Shown here piece by piece: positions 56,598 to 64,000 of a stretch of 64,000 nt of DNA. A model generated the notes under the pieces. The model had not been told where the DNA came from. It saw only the letters and a program-made list of their open reading frames with translations, and did no database searches. The first letter of the stretch is position 1. Each line of letters begins with the position of its first letter. A program made the translations under genes and the position numbers. Source of the stretch: Brachymonas denitrificans (lineage in GTDB: Bacteria; Pseudomonadota; Gammaproteobacteria; Burkholderiales; Burkholderiaceae_C). The stretch covers positions 511,001 through 575,000 of the forward strand of contig NZ_CAJQUA010000001.1 of NCBI RefSeq assembly GCF_907163135.1, in the 5' to 3' direction.

Positions 56598-57608
56598 ATG
56601 CGAAGACTCATGCCAGTCCTGTTGGCAGTCGTCCTGTCCGTCACCAGCCTGCATGCCGAAGCCAAGCGCATGGGCGGCGGCAAGTCGTTCGGCCGCCAAT
56701 CGTCCAATGTGACGCAGCAGCAATCCACCCCGACCGCGCCCGGCCAGCCCGGCGCCGGCATGCAGCAGACGCAGCCCGGCCGCACGGCCAACCAGACGGC
56801 TCCGGCACAGACCACGCCGCAGCGCAAGCCCTGGGGCGGCATTCTGGGTGGTCTGGCCGCCGGCCTGGGCCTCGCCTGGCTGGCCAACGCGCTGGGCTTT
56901 GGCGAAGGCTTTGCCAACATGCTCATGATCCTGCTGCTCGTGATGGGCGGCCTGATGCTGTTCCGCATGTTCCGCATGTTCCGCCGCTCCTCGTCCGCTC
57001 CTGCAGCGCGCGGCCCGGTGCCTGCCTACCAGGGTGGTGCAGCAGCCCCGCAGGGCTACAACCCCAAGAATGTGGGCAATGACGCATCCGCACGCCCCTG
57101 GGAAAGCCAGGGCAGCCAGGGCGTAGCCTTTCAGGCCGAGCAGGCTGCCGGTGGCAGCATGATCGGCTCCGGCCTGGCCGGCTCGCAGAACTGGGGCATT
57201 CCGGCCGGTTTCGACGTGCAGGGCTTCCTGGACGCTGCCAAGCGCAACTTCGTCACCCTGCAAGACGCATGGGATCGCGGCGACGTCAGCAGCCTGCGCG
57301 CCATGATGACCGACGAAATGCTGGGCGAGATCCGTCAGCAGTTGGCCGAGCGCGAGGCCGAAGCGGCCGGCAAGCCGAACAAGACCGAGGTGCAGATGCT
57401 CGAAGCGCAACTGCTCGGCATCGAGGAAACGCCGACCGACTACCTGGCCAGCGTCGAGTTCTCCGGCCTGGTCAAGGAGGACGAATCCGCCGGGGCCAGC
57501 CCGTTCCACGAAGTGTGGAACATGAGCAAGGCCAAGAGTGGCGGGGCCGGCTGGCTGGTGGCTGGCGTGCAGGCCATGCAGGTGGCCGGAGTGCAGGCCT
57601 CGCACTAA
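56598..57608 (+). CDS. Tim44-like domain protein, exported or membrane-anchored
   Basis: The 336-residue protein starts at ATG 56598, behind AAAGGAG. A signal peptide (about residues 1-21) is followed by a Gln/Pro-rich stretch, a membrane-active Gly/Leu segment (about 80-125), and a C-terminal Tim44-like domain (from about residue 205; GFDVQGFLDAAKRNFVTLQD). Bacterial Tim44-like proteins of this type are of uncertain function. It lies between ubiE and ubiJ. Confidence 0.85.
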   Translation: MRRLMPVLLAVVLSVTSLHAEAKRMGGGKSFGRQSSNVTQQQSTPTAPGQPGAGMQQTQPGRTANQTAPAQTTPQRKPWGGILGGLAAGLGLAWLANALGFGEGFANMLMILLLVMGGLMLFRMFRMFRRSSSAPAARGPVPAYQGGAAAPQGYNPKNVGNDASARPWESQGSQGVAFQAEQAAGGSMIGSGLAGSQNWGIPAGFDVQGFLDAAKRNFVTLQDAWDRGDVSSLRAMMTDEMLGEIRQQLAEREAEAAGKPNKTEVQMLEAQLLGIEETPTDYLASVEFSGLVKEDESAGASPFHEVWNMSKAKSGGAGWLVAGVQAMQVAGVQASH

Positions 57609-57667
57609 TACGAATTGCAACGCGCATCTTGCGGTGCGCGCCTGAAAATCGGGGAGAATGGGAGACT

Positions 57668-58255
57668 ATGGATACACAGTCTCCCTTTTCTTTTCTGGGC
57701 CGTCTGGCCGATTCCGCTTCCGGCCTGCTGGGCAAGCTGGCTCCGCCGCAATGGCTGATGCACGAAGGGCAGCGTCGCATGGTGCTGCTGCTCAACCATG
57801 TGGTGATGCAGGAGCCCGAGGCGCAGAACCGCCTGGCCCGTCAGAAGGAGCGGGTGGTGCTGGCGCGCTGGCGCCATTTCGAGATGCGTCTGCAGGTCAC
57901 TCCCGCAGGACTGTTCGATCTGGCGGAAGCCGGGCATGTGCCGGATCTGACCATCACCGTCGAGGAGCAGTCTCCCTGGGCCATGGCGCAATCGGCCATG
58001 AAGGGTGACAAGCCCACCGTGCGCATCGAGGGCGATGTGCAGCTCGCTGCCGAAATCAACTGGATGGCCGACCACCTGCGCTGGGATGTGGAAGAAGACC
58101 TGGCGCGTGTGATCGGCGATGTGCCGGCCCACACCATCGCCCGCGGCGTGCGCGGCATTGCCGATGCGGCCCGCAGCGTGGTCAACAAGGTGGCCCCGGC
58201 CATGCCTGGTAGCAAGACCGCGGACGAACAGAAACGCGAAAGCCACAGTTCATGA
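57668..58255 (+). CDS. ubiJ: UbiJ, SCP2-domain ubiquinone biosynthesis accessory factor
   Basis: The 195-residue protein starts at ATG 57668 and carries an SCP2 lipid-binding domain (about residues 30-140; [35 protein letters not shown]). UbiJ organises the soluble Ubi enzyme complex around lipophilic intermediates. Its stop overlaps ubiB by ATGA, matching the ubiE-ubiJ-ubiB order of E. coli, interrupted here only by the Tim44-like gene. Confidence 0.9.
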   Translation: MDTQSPFSFLGRLADSASGLLGKLAPPQWLMHEGQRRMVLLLNHVVMQEPEAQNRLARQKERVVLARWRHFEMRLQVTPAGLFDLAEAGHVPDLTITVEEQSPWAMAQSAMKGDKPTVRIEGDVQLAAEINWMADHLRWDVEEDLARVIGDVPAHTIARGVRGIADAARSVVNKVAPAMPGSKTADEQKRESHSS

Positions 58256-59823
58256 AATTTTTCCGTGGTGCGTACATCGTCTGGGTGTTCTTCCGCTACG
58301 GACTGGACGATCTGCTGCTGTCTTCCGCCCCGCACGGCGGTCTGCGCCTGCTTTCGCGCGTGCTCACGTTGGGCCGCCGCTACAACACGCCGCGCGGCGC
58401 GCGCCTGCGCATGGCGCTCGAAAGCCTGGGCCCCATCTTCATCAAGTTCGGCCAGGTGCTCTCCACCCGGCGTGACCTGCTGCCGCCCGATGTGGCGGTC
58501 GAGCTGTCGCAACTGCAGGACCGCGTGCCTCCGTTCCCGGCAGAGGTGTCGGTAGGGACCATCGAGCGCGCCTTCCGCAAGCCGATCGACACGCTGTTCA
58601 CCGAGTTCGACCGCGTGCCCGTGGCCAGCGCCTCCATCGCGCAGGTGCACTTTGCCAAGGTGCGCACGCGCCAGGGCGTCGAGAAGGACGTCGCGGTCAA
58701 GGTGCTCCGTCCCGGCATGCTGGGCGTGATCGAAAGCGATCTGAGCCTGATGCGCATGATGGCCGGCTGGGTCGAGCGCCTGAGCGAGGACGGACGCCGC
58801 CTCAAGCCGCGCGAAGTGGTGGCCGAGTTCGACAAGTACCTGCACGACGAGCTGGATCTGGTGCGCGAGGCCTCCAACGCCGCGCAGCTGCGCCGCAACA
58901 TGGAAGGCCTGGATCTGGTGCGCATTCCCGAGATGTACTGGGACCTGGTCTCGCAGGACGTGCTGGTGATGGAGCGCATGAACGGCATTCCGATCAGTCA
59001 GGTGGACCGTTTGCGCGCCCTGGGCGTGGACATCAAGAAACTGGCCCGCGACGGCGTCAACATCTTCTTCACGCAGGTCTTCCGCGACGGCTACTTCCAT
59101 GCCGACATGCATCCGGGCAACCTGCAGGTGAGTGTGGAGCCGGGCAGCTTCGGCCAGTTCATCCTGCTCGATTTCGGCATCGTCGGCACGCTGACCGAGA
59201 ACGACAAGGAATACCTGGCGCAGAACTTCATCGCCTTCTTCCGCCGCGACTACAAGCGCGTGGCCGAGCTGCACATCGAGAGTGGCTGGGTGCCTGCCAC
59301 CACCCGCGTGGACGAGCTGGAGGCTGCGGTGCGCGGCGTGTGCGAACCGTATTTCGACCGTCCGCTCAAGGAGCTGTCGCTCGGCATCGTGCTGATGCGC
59401 CTGTTCCAGACCTCGCGCCGCTTCAACGTCGAGATCCAGCCGCAGCTCACCCTGCTGCAGAAGACGCTGCTCAACATCGAGGGCCTAGGCCGCGAACTCG
59501 ACCCCGATCTGGATCTGTGGAGCACCGCCAAGCCCTTCCTCGAGAAGTGGATGCTGGACGAGCTGGGCCCCAAGCGCTTCCTGACCGAGCTGAAGAACGA
59601 GGTGCCGCATCTGGCGCGCATGCTGCCGCACCTGCCGCGCCTGCTGCACGGCTACCTGAAGCAGGGCGCCGAAAGCCAGCCGGTGCAGAACCGCGAGCTG
59701 CTGGCCCTGCTGGCCGAGCAGAAGCGTACCAACCGCCTGCTGCAGGGGTTGGTGTACGGCGCCGTTGGCTTTGCGCTGGGCATGCTGGCCATGCAGGTGT
59801 TCATCCGCGTACAACTGGGCTGA
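58252..59823 (+). CDS. ubiB: UbiB, atypical kinase/ATPase of ubiquinone biosynthesis
   Basis: Membrane-bound member of the ABC1/ADCK family needed for ubiquinone production. The 523-residue protein shows the KxGQ motif ([17 protein letters not shown]), the alanine-rich nucleotide loop ([12 protein letters not shown]), the catalytic segment ADMHPGN and the DFG motif (LLDFGIVG). A C-terminal membrane helix follows ([18 protein letters not shown]). It starts in an ATGA overlap with ubiJ. Confidence 0.95.
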   Translation: MKFFRGAYIVWVFFRYGLDDLLLSSAPHGGLRLLSRVLTLGRRYNTPRGARLRMALESLGPIFIKFGQVLSTRRDLLPPDVAVELSQLQDRVPPFPAEVSVGTIERAFRKPIDTLFTEFDRVPVASASIAQVHFAKVRTRQGVEKDVAVKVLRPGMLGVIESDLSLMRMMAGWVERLSEDGRRLKPREVVAEFDKYLHDELDLVREASNAAQLRRNMEGLDLVRIPEMYWDLVSQDVLVMERMNGIPISQVDRLRALGVDIKKLARDGVNIFFTQVFRDGYFHADMHPGNLQVSVEPGSFGQFILLDFGIVGTLTENDKEYLAQNFIAFFRRDYKRVAELHIESGWVPATTRVDELEAAVRGVCEPYFDRPLKELSLGIVLMRLFQTSRRFNVEIQPQLTLLQKTLLNIEGLGRELDPDLDLWSTAKPFLEKWMLDELGPKRFLTELKNEVPHLARMLPHLPRLLHGYLKQGAESQPVQNRELLALLAEQKRTNRLLQGLVYGAVGFALGMLAMQVFIRVQLG

Positions 59824-59963
59824 TCGGGCGCTCAGCCGTGCCTGCGGGGGCCCAGCAGTGTGGCAAATGTGCCGCATATCCAAAAGTGCAAGGCGGGGCA
59901 GGGCAGACTGCTACGCTAGCACGCCCGCACAGAGCCACTTTGCCGCGATAATGCGCTGATTTT

Positions 59964-59978
59964 GTTGCACGCTGCAAC
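59964..59978. promoter_or_regulatory. GTTGCA palindrome upstream of an SSS transporter
   Basis: GTTGCA-CGC-TGCAAC, 27 bp before the transporter start and about 11 bp after a GATAAT (59947-59952) that could be its -10. The half-site is the same as in the candidate putA operator. Confidence 0.5.
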
Positions 59979-60005
59979 GTCTGAAGCCTCGCGGAGACAC
60001 CCCCT

Positions 60006-61478
60006 GTGCTGATTACCCTGGTCCTCGTTTACCTGCTGATCACCATCGGCATCGGCCTGTATGCGGCGCGCCGTGTGAAGAACACGGCCGACTTCGCCGT
60101 GGCCGGCCGCCACCTGCCGCTGGCGATGATCATCACGCTGACCTTTGCCACCTGGTTCGGATCCGAGTTGGTGCTGGGCATTCCGGCCAAGTTCATGCAG
60201 GATGGCCTGGGCGGCATCGTCGAGGATCCCTTCGGCGCTGGCACCTGCCTGATCCTGGTCGGCCTGTTCATCGCGGGCCGGCTCTACAAGATGGATCTGC
60301 TGACCATCAGCGACTACTACCGCGTGCGCTACGGCACCTTCGTCGAGGTTTTCTGCTCCATCATCATCATGATCAGCTATCTGGGCTGGGTGTCGGCTCA
60401 GGTGGCGGCACTGGGCGTGGTGTTCAACCTGCTGAGCGAAGGCTCGGTGTCGGTGCAGATGGGCATGGTGCTGGGCATGCTGTCCATCCTGATCTACACC
60501 CTCATTGGCGGCATGTGGTCGGTGGCGGTGACGGATTTCATCCAGATGATTGTGCTGATCGTGGGCCTGTTGCTGCTGGCTTATTACGCCAGCGACATGG
60601 CCGGCGGCGTGCAGCCGGTGCTGGATCTGGCCACCAGCAAGGACCTGTTCCGCTTCTGGCCCGAGCCGAAGTGGCACGACATCATCTTCTTCTTTGCCGC
60701 GGCCATCACCATGATGTTGGGCTCCATCCCGCAGCAGGACGTGTTCCAGCGCGTGATGTCGGCCAAGGACGTGCGTGCCGCCACCTGGGGGCCGGTGATT
60801 GGCGGCAGCATGTACATCCTGTTTGCCGCGGTGCCGATCTTCCTGGTGGCCACGGCGCTGATCGTGATGCCCGAGCAGACCAGCGCGCTGATCGCCGACG
60901 ATCCGCAGAAGGTGCTGCCCACGCTGGTGATGCAGAAAATGCCCTTCATCATGCAGGTGGTGTTCTTCGGTGCCTTGCTCTCTGCCATCAAGTCCTGCGC
61001 CTCGGCCACGCTGCTGGCGCCCACCACGACCTTCGTCGAAAACATCCTGCGTCACTTCGTGCGCAACATGGGCGACAAGGCCACGCTGTTTGCCATGCGC
61101 ATCTCCGTGCTGGTGTTTGCCGGCATCGTGCTGGTGTACGCCATCCTGATGGAAGGCACCTCGATCTACGAGATGGTGTCCGGTGCCTACCAGGTGCCGC
61201 TGGTCGGCGCCTTCGTTCCGCTGGTGGCCGGCCTGTACTGGAAGCGTGCCTCCACCCAGGGCGGCATCTTTTCGGTGGTGCTGGGCGTGGGCGTGTGGCT
61301 GCTGTTCATCTTCGTGCGGGGCTGGGGCGAGGCCTTCCCGCAGCAGCTGGCCGGCGTGATCGCCTCGGGCGTGGGCATGGTGGCCGGCTCGCTGCTGCCG
61401 CAGTGGATTGACCAGGACCGTGGCCGCGTGCCGCACTTCGAGGGCTCGCCCGAAGTGGAAGGGCGCCTGATCGCCTGA
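60006..61478 (+). CDS. SSS-family sodium:solute symporter
   Basis: The 490-residue inner-membrane protein has about 13 helices and family features (FAVAGRHLPLAMIITLTFAT, LGWVSAQVAALGVVF, MLGSIPQQDVFQRVMSAKD). It starts at GTG 60006, behind CGGAGA. It differs clearly from PutP at 15895, so the substrate is open: proline, acetate, pantothenate and others are transported by relatives. A PutA-type half-site palindrome in front makes an amino acid link worth considering. A GC-rich hairpin (61485-61509) without a T-run follows the stop. Confidence 0.88.
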   Translation: MLITLVLVYLLITIGIGLYAARRVKNTADFAVAGRHLPLAMIITLTFATWFGSELVLGIPAKFMQDGLGGIVEDPFGAGTCLILVGLFIAGRLYKMDLLTISDYYRVRYGTFVEVFCSIIIMISYLGWVSAQVAALGVVFNLLSEGSVSVQMGMVLGMLSILIYTLIGGMWSVAVTDFIQMIVLIVGLLLLAYYASDMAGGVQPVLDLATSKDLFRFWPEPKWHDIIFFFAAAITMMLGSIPQQDVFQRVMSAKDVRAATWGPVIGGSMYILFAAVPIFLVATALIVMPEQTSALIADDPQKVLPTLVMQKMPFIMQVVFFGALLSAIKSCASATLLAPTTTFVENILRHFVRNMGDKATLFAMRISVLVFAGIVLVYAILMEGTSIYEMVSGAYQVPLVGAFVPLVAGLYWKRASTQGGIFSVVLGVGVWLLFIFVRGWGEAFPQQLAGVIASGVGMVAGSLLPQWIDQDRGRVPHFEGSPEVEGRLIA

Positions 61479-61604
61479 TGGGGTGCCCATGCGTTCAAGC
61501 GCATGGGGCGTTCCGGACCTTGCCCTGATCGGCCCATGTGGTGCGTACGCTGCTTCAGGGGTGCCAGCCCGAGTCATCTTCAAGCGCAAGTCATGGCCGG
61601 ACTT

Positions 61605-61610
61605 TATAAT
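61605..61610 (+). promoter_or_regulatory. -10 element for the fmdB-DUF502-aspS genes
   Basis: Perfect TATAAT about 60 bp before the FmdB-type gene; the -35 is poor. Confidence 0.5.
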
Positions 61611-61668
61611 CACTAGTTGCCCTGCCAGTTCCGGCAGGTGTCCCTGTCTGTTCCCTTCCTGAAGAGCC

Positions 61669-61941
61669 ATGCCGATTTACGCCTACCGTTGTGAAGCCTG
61701 CGGCCACAGCGCCGATGTCCTGCAGAAAATCAATGACCCTCTCCTGAGCATTTGCCCCTCCTGCGGCGCCGACAGCTTTCGCAAGCAGGTAACTGCGGCC
61801 GGCTTCCAGCTCAAGGGTTCCGGCTGGTATGCAACCGATTTCCGTGGCGGCCAGGGCGGCACCAGCGCTGCAGCTCCCAGCCAGCCTGCAGCCGAAAGCA
61901 GCGCCTGCGCGTCCTGCCCGGCATCCACCGCCAAGGACTGA
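61669..61941 (+). CDS. FmdB-family zinc ribbon protein
   Basis: A 90-residue protein with an N-terminal zinc ribbon: Cys8 and Cys11 (RCEACG) and Cys29 and Cys32 (ICPSCG). Then come the conserved LKGSGWYATDFR and an Ala/Ser tail with a further CxxC (CASC). FmdB-like proteins are thought to be regulatory but have no proven role. It lies before the DUF502 gene and aspS, a conserved Burkholderiales grouping. Confidence 0.92.
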   Translation: MPIYAYRCEACGHSADVLQKINDPLLSICPSCGADSFRKQVTAAGFQLKGSGWYATDFRGGQGGTSAAAPSQPAAESSACASCPASTAKD

Positions 61942-61962
61942 TTCCCTTTTTCCGCACCCAGC

Positions 61963-62703
61963 ATGTTTAAGAGCAAGCTCCAACAATATTTCATCGCCGG
62001 CCTGCTGGTATGGCTGCCGCTGGTGATCACCGTCTGGGTGCTCATGTGGCTGCTCGGCATGCTGGACGGTATCTTCGTCAGCATCCTGGCCACCATCGAG
62101 GCCGTGGTGCCCGGCCTGACCGGCATGGCGCAGGCCGTGATGAAGATTCCCGGCATCGGTGTGCTCGCGCTGGGTCTGCTCATTCTGCTCACCGGCACGC
62201 TGGCGGCCAACATCGTCGGCCAGTGGTGGATCCGCCAGTGGGACGCGCTGATGGCGCGCATTCCGGTGGTGCGCTCCATTTACAGCAGCGTCAAGCAGGT
62301 GTCCGACACGCTGTTCTCCGGCAGCGGCAAGGCCTTCTCCAAGGCGCTGCTGGTGCAGTATCCGCGCCATGGATCATGGACTGTGGCCTTCCTCACCGGC
62401 CATCCCGGCGGCGAGGTGGCGCACCACCTGCCCGGCGCGCACGTCAGCGTCTATGTGCCGACCACGCCCAACCCCACCTCGGGCTTCTTCCTGATGATGG
62501 CGCGCGAAGACGTGATCGAGCTCGACATGACGGTGGACGAGGCGCTCAAATACATCATTTCCATGGGTGTGGTGGTGCCGCCCGAGCACGTGGGCGGTCT
62601 GTCGCGCAAGGGCGGGATTGCAGGCAAGCCTTTGCCGGTTGCTGCACCCCCCGCTGCGCCCGCTCCCCCGGCGCCGCCCGCAAGCCCTGAAAAGACCGAT
62701 TAA
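61963..62703 (+). CDS. DUF502-family membrane protein
   Basis: The 246-residue inner-membrane protein has two N-terminal hydrophobic helices (about residues 10-35 and 60-85). A conserved cytosolic/periplasmic domain follows, with PVVRSIYSSVKQVSDTLF, then VYVPTTPNPTSGFFLM, and MTVDEALKYIISMGVV. The C-terminus is Pro/Ala-rich. Function unknown. It sits 21 nt after the fmdB-type gene. Confidence 0.9.
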   Translation: MFKSKLQQYFIAGLLVWLPLVITVWVLMWLLGMLDGIFVSILATIEAVVPGLTGMAQAVMKIPGIGVLALGLLILLTGTLAANIVGQWWIRQWDALMARIPVVRSIYSSVKQVSDTLFSGSGKAFSKALLVQYPRHGSWTVAFLTGHPGGEVAHHLPGAHVSVYVPTTPNPTSGFFLMMAREDVIELDMTVDEALKYIISMGVVVPPEHVGGLSRKGGIAGKPLPVAAPPAAPAPPAPPASPEKTD

Positions 62704-62752
62704 CATCAAGCATGTCCCGCGCCGTCTGCGGGACCAGAAAGACTGAGAAAAA

Positions 62753-64000
62753 ATGGCAATGCGTTCGATCTATTGCGGTCAGGTGACCGAAGCCCTGCTG
62801 GGCCAGACTGTAACCCTGTGCGGCTGGGTCAACCGCCGTCGCGACCACGGTGGCGTGATCTTCGTCGACCTGCGCGACCGCGAAGGCTATGTGCAGGTGG
62901 TCTGCGATCCGGACCGCCCCGAGATGTTCAAGGTGGCCGAAGACCTGCGCAACGAGTTCTGCGTGCAGGTCAAGGGCCTGGTGCGCGCACGCCCCGAAGG
63001 CACCACCAACGACAATATCACCACCGGCAAGATCGAGGTGCTCTGCCACGAACTGAACGTGCTGAACGCCTCCGTCACGCCCCCGTTCCAGCTCGATGAC
63101 GACAACCTGAGCGAAACCACCCGTCTGACGCATCGCGTGCTGGACCTGCGCCGCCCCTACATGCAGCGCAATCTGATGCTGCGCTACAAGGTGGCGATGG
63201 AAGTGCGCAAGTTCCTCGACGCCAACGGCTTCATCGACATCGAAACGCCGATGCTGACCAAGAGCACGCCCGAAGGCGCGCGCGACTACCTGGTGCCCAG
63301 CCGCGTGCACGATGGCCACTTCTTCGCGCTGCCGCAGTCGCCCCAGCTGTTCAAGCAGCTGCTGATGGTGGCCGGCTACGACCGCTATTACCAGATCACC
63401 AAGTGCTTCCGCGACGAAGACCTGCGCGCCGACCGTCAGCCCGAATTCACGCAGATCGACATCGAGACTTCCTTCCTGGGCGAAGACGAGATCCGCGCAC
63501 TGTTCCAGGACATGATCAAGCAGGTGTTCCGCAACACCATGGATGTGGATCTGGGCGAGTTCCCGGTCATGCAGTATGCCGACGCCATGCACCTGTACGG
63601 TTCCGACAAGCCCGACCTGCGCGTGAAGCTGCAGTTCACCGAATTGACCGACGTAATGAAGGATGTGGACTTCAAGGTGTTCTCCACGCCGGCAACCACC
63701 CCGGGTGGCCGCGTAGTGGCGCTGCGCGTGCCGCAGGGCGGCCAGATGAGCCGCGGCGAGATCGACGGCTACACCGAGTTCGTCAAGATCTACGGCGCCA
63801 AGGGCCTGGCCTGGATCAAGGTCAACGAGAAGGCCAAGGGCCGCGAAGGCCTGCAGAGCCCGATCGTCAAGAACCTGCACGATGCCGCCCTGAACGTGAT
63901 TCTTGAGCGCACCGGCGCCCAGGACGGCGACCTGATCTTCTTCGGCGCCGACAAGGCCAAGATCGTCAACGACGCCATCGGCGCACTGCGCCTGAAGGTG
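62753..64000 (+). CDS. aspS: AspS, aspartyl-tRNA synthetase, N-terminal part
   Basis: Class II synthetase; the first 416 codons are present and the gene continues past the window. It starts [20 protein letters not shown], the typical anticodon-binding OB-fold ([20 protein letters not shown]). The catalytic domain follows, with motif 2 ([18 protein letters not shown]). The GAD insertion domain covers the last ~130 residues. Because no stop is reached it is easily overlooked. Start ATG 62753; ATG 62759 is an alternative. Confidence 0.96.
   Translation, partial: MAMRSIYCGQVTEALLGQTVTLCGWVNRRRDHGGVIFVDLRDREGYVQVVCDPDRPEMFKVAEDLRNEFCVQVKGLVRARPEGTTNDNITTGKIEVLCHELNVLNASVTPPFQLDDDNLSETTRLTHRVLDLRRPYMQRNLMLRYKVAMEVRKFLDANGFIDIETPMLTKSTPEGARDYLVPSRVHDGHFFALPQSPQLFKQLLMVAGYDRYYQITKCFRDEDLRADRQPEFTQIDIETSFLGEDEIRALFQDMIKQVFRNTMDVDLGEFPVMQYADAMHLYGSDKPDLRVKLQFTELTDVMKDVDFKVFSTPATTPGGRVVALRVPQGGQMSRGEIDGYTEFVKIYGAKGLAWIKVNEKAKGREGLQSPIVKNLHDAALNVILERTGAQDGDLIFFGADKAKIVNDAIGALRLKV

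Noticed and set aside
61485-61509. GC-rich hairpin after the SSS transporter considered as a rho-independent terminator
   Set aside because: No T-run follows the stem; kept only as a remark in the transporter entry.

Overview
The window is chromosomal DNA of a GC-rich betaproteobacterium, most likely a member of Burkholderiales. The evidence is the envelope cluster uppS-cdsA-dxr-rseP-bamA-ompH-lpxD-fabZ-lpxA-lpxB-rnhB, a trifunctional PutA, a petABC cytochrome bc1 operon followed by sspA-sspB, a cyanide-insensitive-type bd oxidase with a DUF2474 subunit, and the ubiE / ubiJ / ubiB and fmdB-DUF502-aspS groups. I cannot fix the genus from sequence alone.

Layout. 1-11584: envelope and isoprenoid/lipid A genes, mostly joined by ATGA overlaps, ending in rnhB and a SpoU-type RNA methyltransferase. 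11720-17455: proline catabolism (putA, putP) with a clear GTTGCA operator set in front of putA. 17492-22732: carA, carB and greA, with a sigma70-type promoter overlapping the carB stop codon and a hairpin in the greA leader. 22746-31110: DUF4149 protein, HtrA-type protease (minus), NIF3-like protein, pdxA, mscL (minus), petABC, sspA, sspB. 31152-31227: tRNA-Thr(TGT).

31206-46554 is an integrated mobile element of about 15.3 kb inserted at the 3' end of tRNA-Thr. It has a P4-type tyrosine integrase, duplicated att sequences, candidate arm-type integrase sites at both ends, a cargo segment (lipoprotein, SRAP/YedK-type protein, KilA-N protein), an AlpA-like regulator, a possible C4-like structured RNA, a run of small overlapping genes, a Toprim/DUF3987 primase-helicase, an SSB-like protein, a DUF5681 protein and two large virion-type proteins. 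The last of these carries a lambda-R-like (GH104) lysozyme domain. No capsid, portal, terminase or tail gene is present, so the element looks like a phage satellite or a strongly reduced podovirus-like prophage. This is the most unusual system in the window.

46652-64000: lrgB/lrgA and a MocR-type regulator (minus), a divergent cioA-cioB-DUF2474 oxidase operon, dnaX with an A9 slippage site plus a GGCTCC repeat, ybaB, recR, a DUF971 gene, ubiE, a Tim44-like protein, ubiJ, ubiB, an SSS-family transporter preceded by a GTTGCA palindrome, an FmdB zinc ribbon, a DUF502 membrane protein and the 5' part of aspS.

All calls are from reading the sequence and translations; no database search was run.
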